Positions 21,384 through 22,864 of a stretch of DNA of 22,864 nt are shown piece after piece. Both the position numbers and the translations under genes were made by a program. The first letter of the stretch is position 1. The number at the start of each line of letters is the position of its first letter. Source of the stretch: JANNMJ01 sp031397815 (GTDB taxonomy: Bacteria > Bacteroidota > Bacteroidia > Cytophagales > Hymenobacteraceae); NCBI GenBank assembly GCA_031397815.1, contig JANNMJ010000212.1, positions 1-22,864 of the forward strand, given 5' to 3'. Under the pieces are notes generated by a model. That model did not search any database. It was not told the DNA's origin and was given only the letters and a program-made list of their open reading frames with translations.

Positions 21384-21411
21384 TTGACCGAACCCCGTTC
21401 CGATGTCTTTG
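21384..21411 (+). promoter_or_regulatory. Probable promoter of the YqjE-like gene cluster
   Basis: TTG (21384-21386), a 17-nt spacer and TGTCTTTG (21404-21411), one mismatch from TAnnTTTG, 66 nt before the ATG at 21478. The rest of 21238-21477 shows no gene. Confidence 0.45.
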
Positions 21412-21477
21412 CGTACCGGTAAAAGTGCCCGTCCCCGTTCGGTCGGGTTTCTTCTTTCGAAAGCAATTTCCGTAGCT

Positions 21478-21921
21478 ATGGCTTTTTTCGACAAAACTCC
21501 CGCCGACTCTTCGCGCCCGTCGCTGACGGGGCGGCTCGTCGAGGATGTCACCGAGTACATTGATACCCGCGTTAATCTGGCGCGGCTTGATATTCAGGCG
21601 AGTATGCGCAACGCCCTCGTCGGGACGCTGCACGGCGTGACGCTGGCGGTACTCGCCATGTTCACGCTCATTTTCCTGCTTTTGTTCGCGGCCCTAGCGC
21701 TCAACAGCGCGCTCAATAGCCCGTATTGGGGCTTCGGCATCGTGGCGGGCGTCTTCCTGCTGCTGACCATCGTATTCGTGTTCGGCGTCGATAAAGGCGC
21801 GTTCAATGCGCTGGCGGAGAAAATGCTGCACAACAAAATCTACAAATCCGAAATCGAGCAGGAGCGGCCTACGACTTCTTCTACTTCCGATTCTAACTCC
21901 GGCACTGCCTCTTCCAAATGA
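21478..21921 (+). CDS. YqjE / holin-3_6-like membrane protein
   Basis: The 147-aa protein has an amphipathic N-terminal region (LTGRLVEDVTEYIDTRVNLARLDIQ, 17-40), two membrane helices (about 51-76 and 84-104) with a short GFG loop, and a Ser/Thr-rich tail. This matches the Phage_holin_3_6 / YqjE superfamily, whose chromosomal members are stress-related inner-membrane proteins despite the name; there are no lysis genes nearby. The frame is open from an ATG at 21403, but the segment before 21478 contains the likely promoter, so MAFFDKTPADSSRP is the start. Its stop codon overlaps the next start in an ATGA (21918-21921), which implies translational coupling. Confidence 0.83.
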   Translation: MAFFDKTPADSSRPSLTGRLVEDVTEYIDTRVNLARLDIQASMRNALVGTLHGVTLAVLAMFTLIFLLLFAALALNSALNSPYWGFGIVAGVFLLLTIVFVFGVDKGAFNALAEKMLHNKIYKSEIEQERPTTSSTSDSNSGTASSK

Positions 21922-22655
21922 ACCCACACGCCTCGCCTGAAGAACAGCGCGTAGCAGCCGAAGCGGCTGAAACGCCTTCTATGCTCGACGAAAAGAAATT
22001 CCTCGAAGAACGCCGTCGGCGTCTCGAATTGTCGCTCCAAAACCACGTCGAAGAGCTGAAAGACCGGGGCCGCGAGGCCGGTCAGGTAGCGCTCGTGGGA
22101 GCCGGGGCGCTGCTCGGCGTTTGGCTGGTGGCGAAGGCCGTCGGGGGGCTTGTTGGCAGCAGGAAGCACAAAAAAGCGCGCTCCCTCAAAGCCCACGTAG
22201 CGATGAATGCCCTCGGACCGGGCGCTTCTGCGGAAGCGGGCGCACAAGTGACGCAACCGGAAGATGCGGCCCGTCCGGCGCCCAAGCGCGCTAAATCGCG
22301 CCCAGCCGCCAATTTCACGGATGCGCCGTCGCCGTCGTATTCCCAAGAGTCGGCGAAGCCGACTGGTCCGCCGGAACCGTCAATGTTTCAGACCTTTATG
22401 GACTCTGAAGCGGGGCGGATGATGACAAACCAATTGGTGGCCCTGCTGATGGTTTTTGTGACCCGGAAGCTTGAAAGCGTGCTCAAAATCGAGCGGAATG
22501 CCGATATTGGCTCGGTCAAAGAGTCGGAGCTGACTCCTTACCGCATCGTGGACCCCGTTTCGGACGCCACTGTGGTCTCGGATTCTGCCGACGCCCCCGC
22601 TGCCGACCGTCCCCGTCCGAATGCCGCCACTGAGCCGCCCCTCGCATCTGCCTGA
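21918..22655 (+). CDS. Unknown membrane protein coupled to the YqjE-like gene
   Basis: A 245-aa protein I do not recognise. Residues 22-52 form a charged, probably coiled-coil helix (LDEKKFLEERRRRLELSLQN, then HVEELKDRGREAG), leading into a glycine-rich hydrophobic helix (56-79, VALVGAGALLGVWLVAKAVG) and a basic cluster (SRKHKKARSLK). Residues 95-155 are Ala/Pro/Ser-rich and probably disordered. A second hydrophobic segment (about 168-182, MTNQLVALLMVFVTRKL) is followed by an acidic tail. The layout recalls the YqjD/YqjK partners of YqjE in enterobacteria, but the similarity is in architecture only. The start overlaps the preceding stop by 4 nt and the end overlaps the next gene, so all three are probably one transcript. 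Confidence 0.7.
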   Translation: MNPHASPEEQRVAAEAAETPSMLDEKKFLEERRRRLELSLQNHVEELKDRGREAGQVALVGAGALLGVWLVAKAVGGLVGSRKHKKARSLKAHVAMNALGPGASAEAGAQVTQPEDAARPAPKRAKSRPAANFTDAPSPSYSQESAKPTGPPEPSMFQTFMDSEAGRMMTNQLVALLMVFVTRKLESVLKIERNADIGSVKESELTPYRIVDPVSDATVVSDSADAPAADRPRPNAATEPPLASA

Positions 22656-22864
22656 CCCCGTCGTTTACCAACGACTGTTGCGCGACCAGCAACGCGGGCA
22701 TCGCGCGCTCGCTGTTTTACTCGACCCCGATAACGTCTCGCTTGACGAAGCGGCCCACTTGGTGGCGCTGAGTCACCGGCATCCCGTCGAGTATTTTTTA
22801 GTCGGCGGCTCCCTCATCACGTCCGCCAACCCAGGCGCCCTGCGGGAGCTGTTGCGCCGCGAGG
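22621..22864 (+). CDS. PcrB / geranylgeranylglyceryl phosphate synthase-like protein, partial
   Basis: Only the first 81 codons are inside the window and no stop is reached. From the ATG at 22621 the reading gives residues about 28-40 as RALAVLLDPDNVS and 57-67 as EYFLVGGSLIT, the two N-terminal signatures (D-P-D and G-G-S) of the TIM-barrel GGGP/HepGP synthase family, which joins a polyprenyl diphosphate to glycerol-1-phosphate. Bacteroidota carry such enzymes, related to archaeal ether-lipid synthases. The start overlaps the preceding gene by 35 nt in another frame; a later start is unlikely because no other ATG precedes the D-P-D motif. Chain length of the prenyl substrate cannot be judged from this fragment. 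Confidence 0.85.
   Translation, partial: MPPLSRPSHLPDPVVYQRLLRDQQRGHRALAVLLDPDNVSLDEAAHLVALSHRHPVEYFLVGGSLITSANPGALRELLRRE

Noticed and set aside
21478..21921. Prophage lysis holin
   Set aside because: The domain is the YqjE-type chromosomal member; there is no endolysin, spanin, structural gene or integrase in the window.

Overview
The window looks like chromosomal DNA of a GC-rich member of the Bacteroidota, probably a Cytophagales/Hymenobacter-like lineage. Four things suggest this: repeated -7 promoter boxes of the Bacteroidota type (TAnnTTTG) upstream of several genes; family content typical of the phylum (rhomboid with a C-terminal DUF6576-like tail, a DUF6941-like protein, a 'MTPT..G..C..C.K.V.DF' Cys-domain protein, a small LSSC lipoprotein, a bacterial GGGP/PcrB-type synthase); weak Shine-Dalgarno signals; and high GC in nearly all genes. 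The genus is inference.

Layout, left to right. 1-230: GC-rich hairpins ahead of mutL. 231-4333: mutL and two rhomboid-family genes on +, the rhomboids separated by an odd array of ATGTGG/CCACAT repeats. 4418-5826: a Cys-domain membrane protein (+) convergent with an AlkD-like DNA glycosylase (-). 5975-6829: an AT-rich zinc-ribbon gene with its own clear promoter. 6881-6985: a candidate small RNA (promoter, folded body, terminator). 7089-8651: lysS. 8690-8834: a REP/BIME-type palindrome pair, then a bidirectional terminator. 8857-9820: two YtxH-like membrane proteins (-), the second fused to a CsbD-like domain. 10036-11370: shikimate kinase and a fatty-acid-hydroxylase-superfamily protein (+). 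11508-18408: a minus-strand block with a 58-aa lipoprotein, an ALDH7-type aldehyde dehydrogenase, a DegP/DegQ protease, Hsp20, a predicted beta-barrel and an M20 amidohydrolase. 18487-19842: lgt and a DUF6941-like gene (+). 19929-20096: eight tandem 21-bp units. 20107-21237: a membrane-anchored J-domain/TPR protein (-). 21478-22864: overlapping genes for a YqjE/holin-3_6-like protein, an unknown membrane protein and the 5' part of a PcrB/GGGP synthase-like gene that runs off the window.

Most protein genes are housekeeping or envelope-stress functions: mismatch and alkylation repair, tRNA charging, shikimate pathway, lipoprotein maturation, periplasmic proteolysis, small heat-shock protein, YtxH/CsbD/YqjE-type stress membrane proteins. 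There is no phage, transposase, CRISPR or obvious defence island. The less ordinary material is mostly non-coding: the candidate sRNA at 6889-6982, the inverted GTAG-headed REP pair at 8690-8750, switch-like alternative hairpins before aroK, the 21-bp minisatellite, and TGTCA/TGACA elements upstream of hsp20 and degQ. In the proteins, the YtxH-CsbD fusion, the loss of canonical endonuclease motif residues in MutL, and the AT-rich zinc-ribbon gene deserve a second look.
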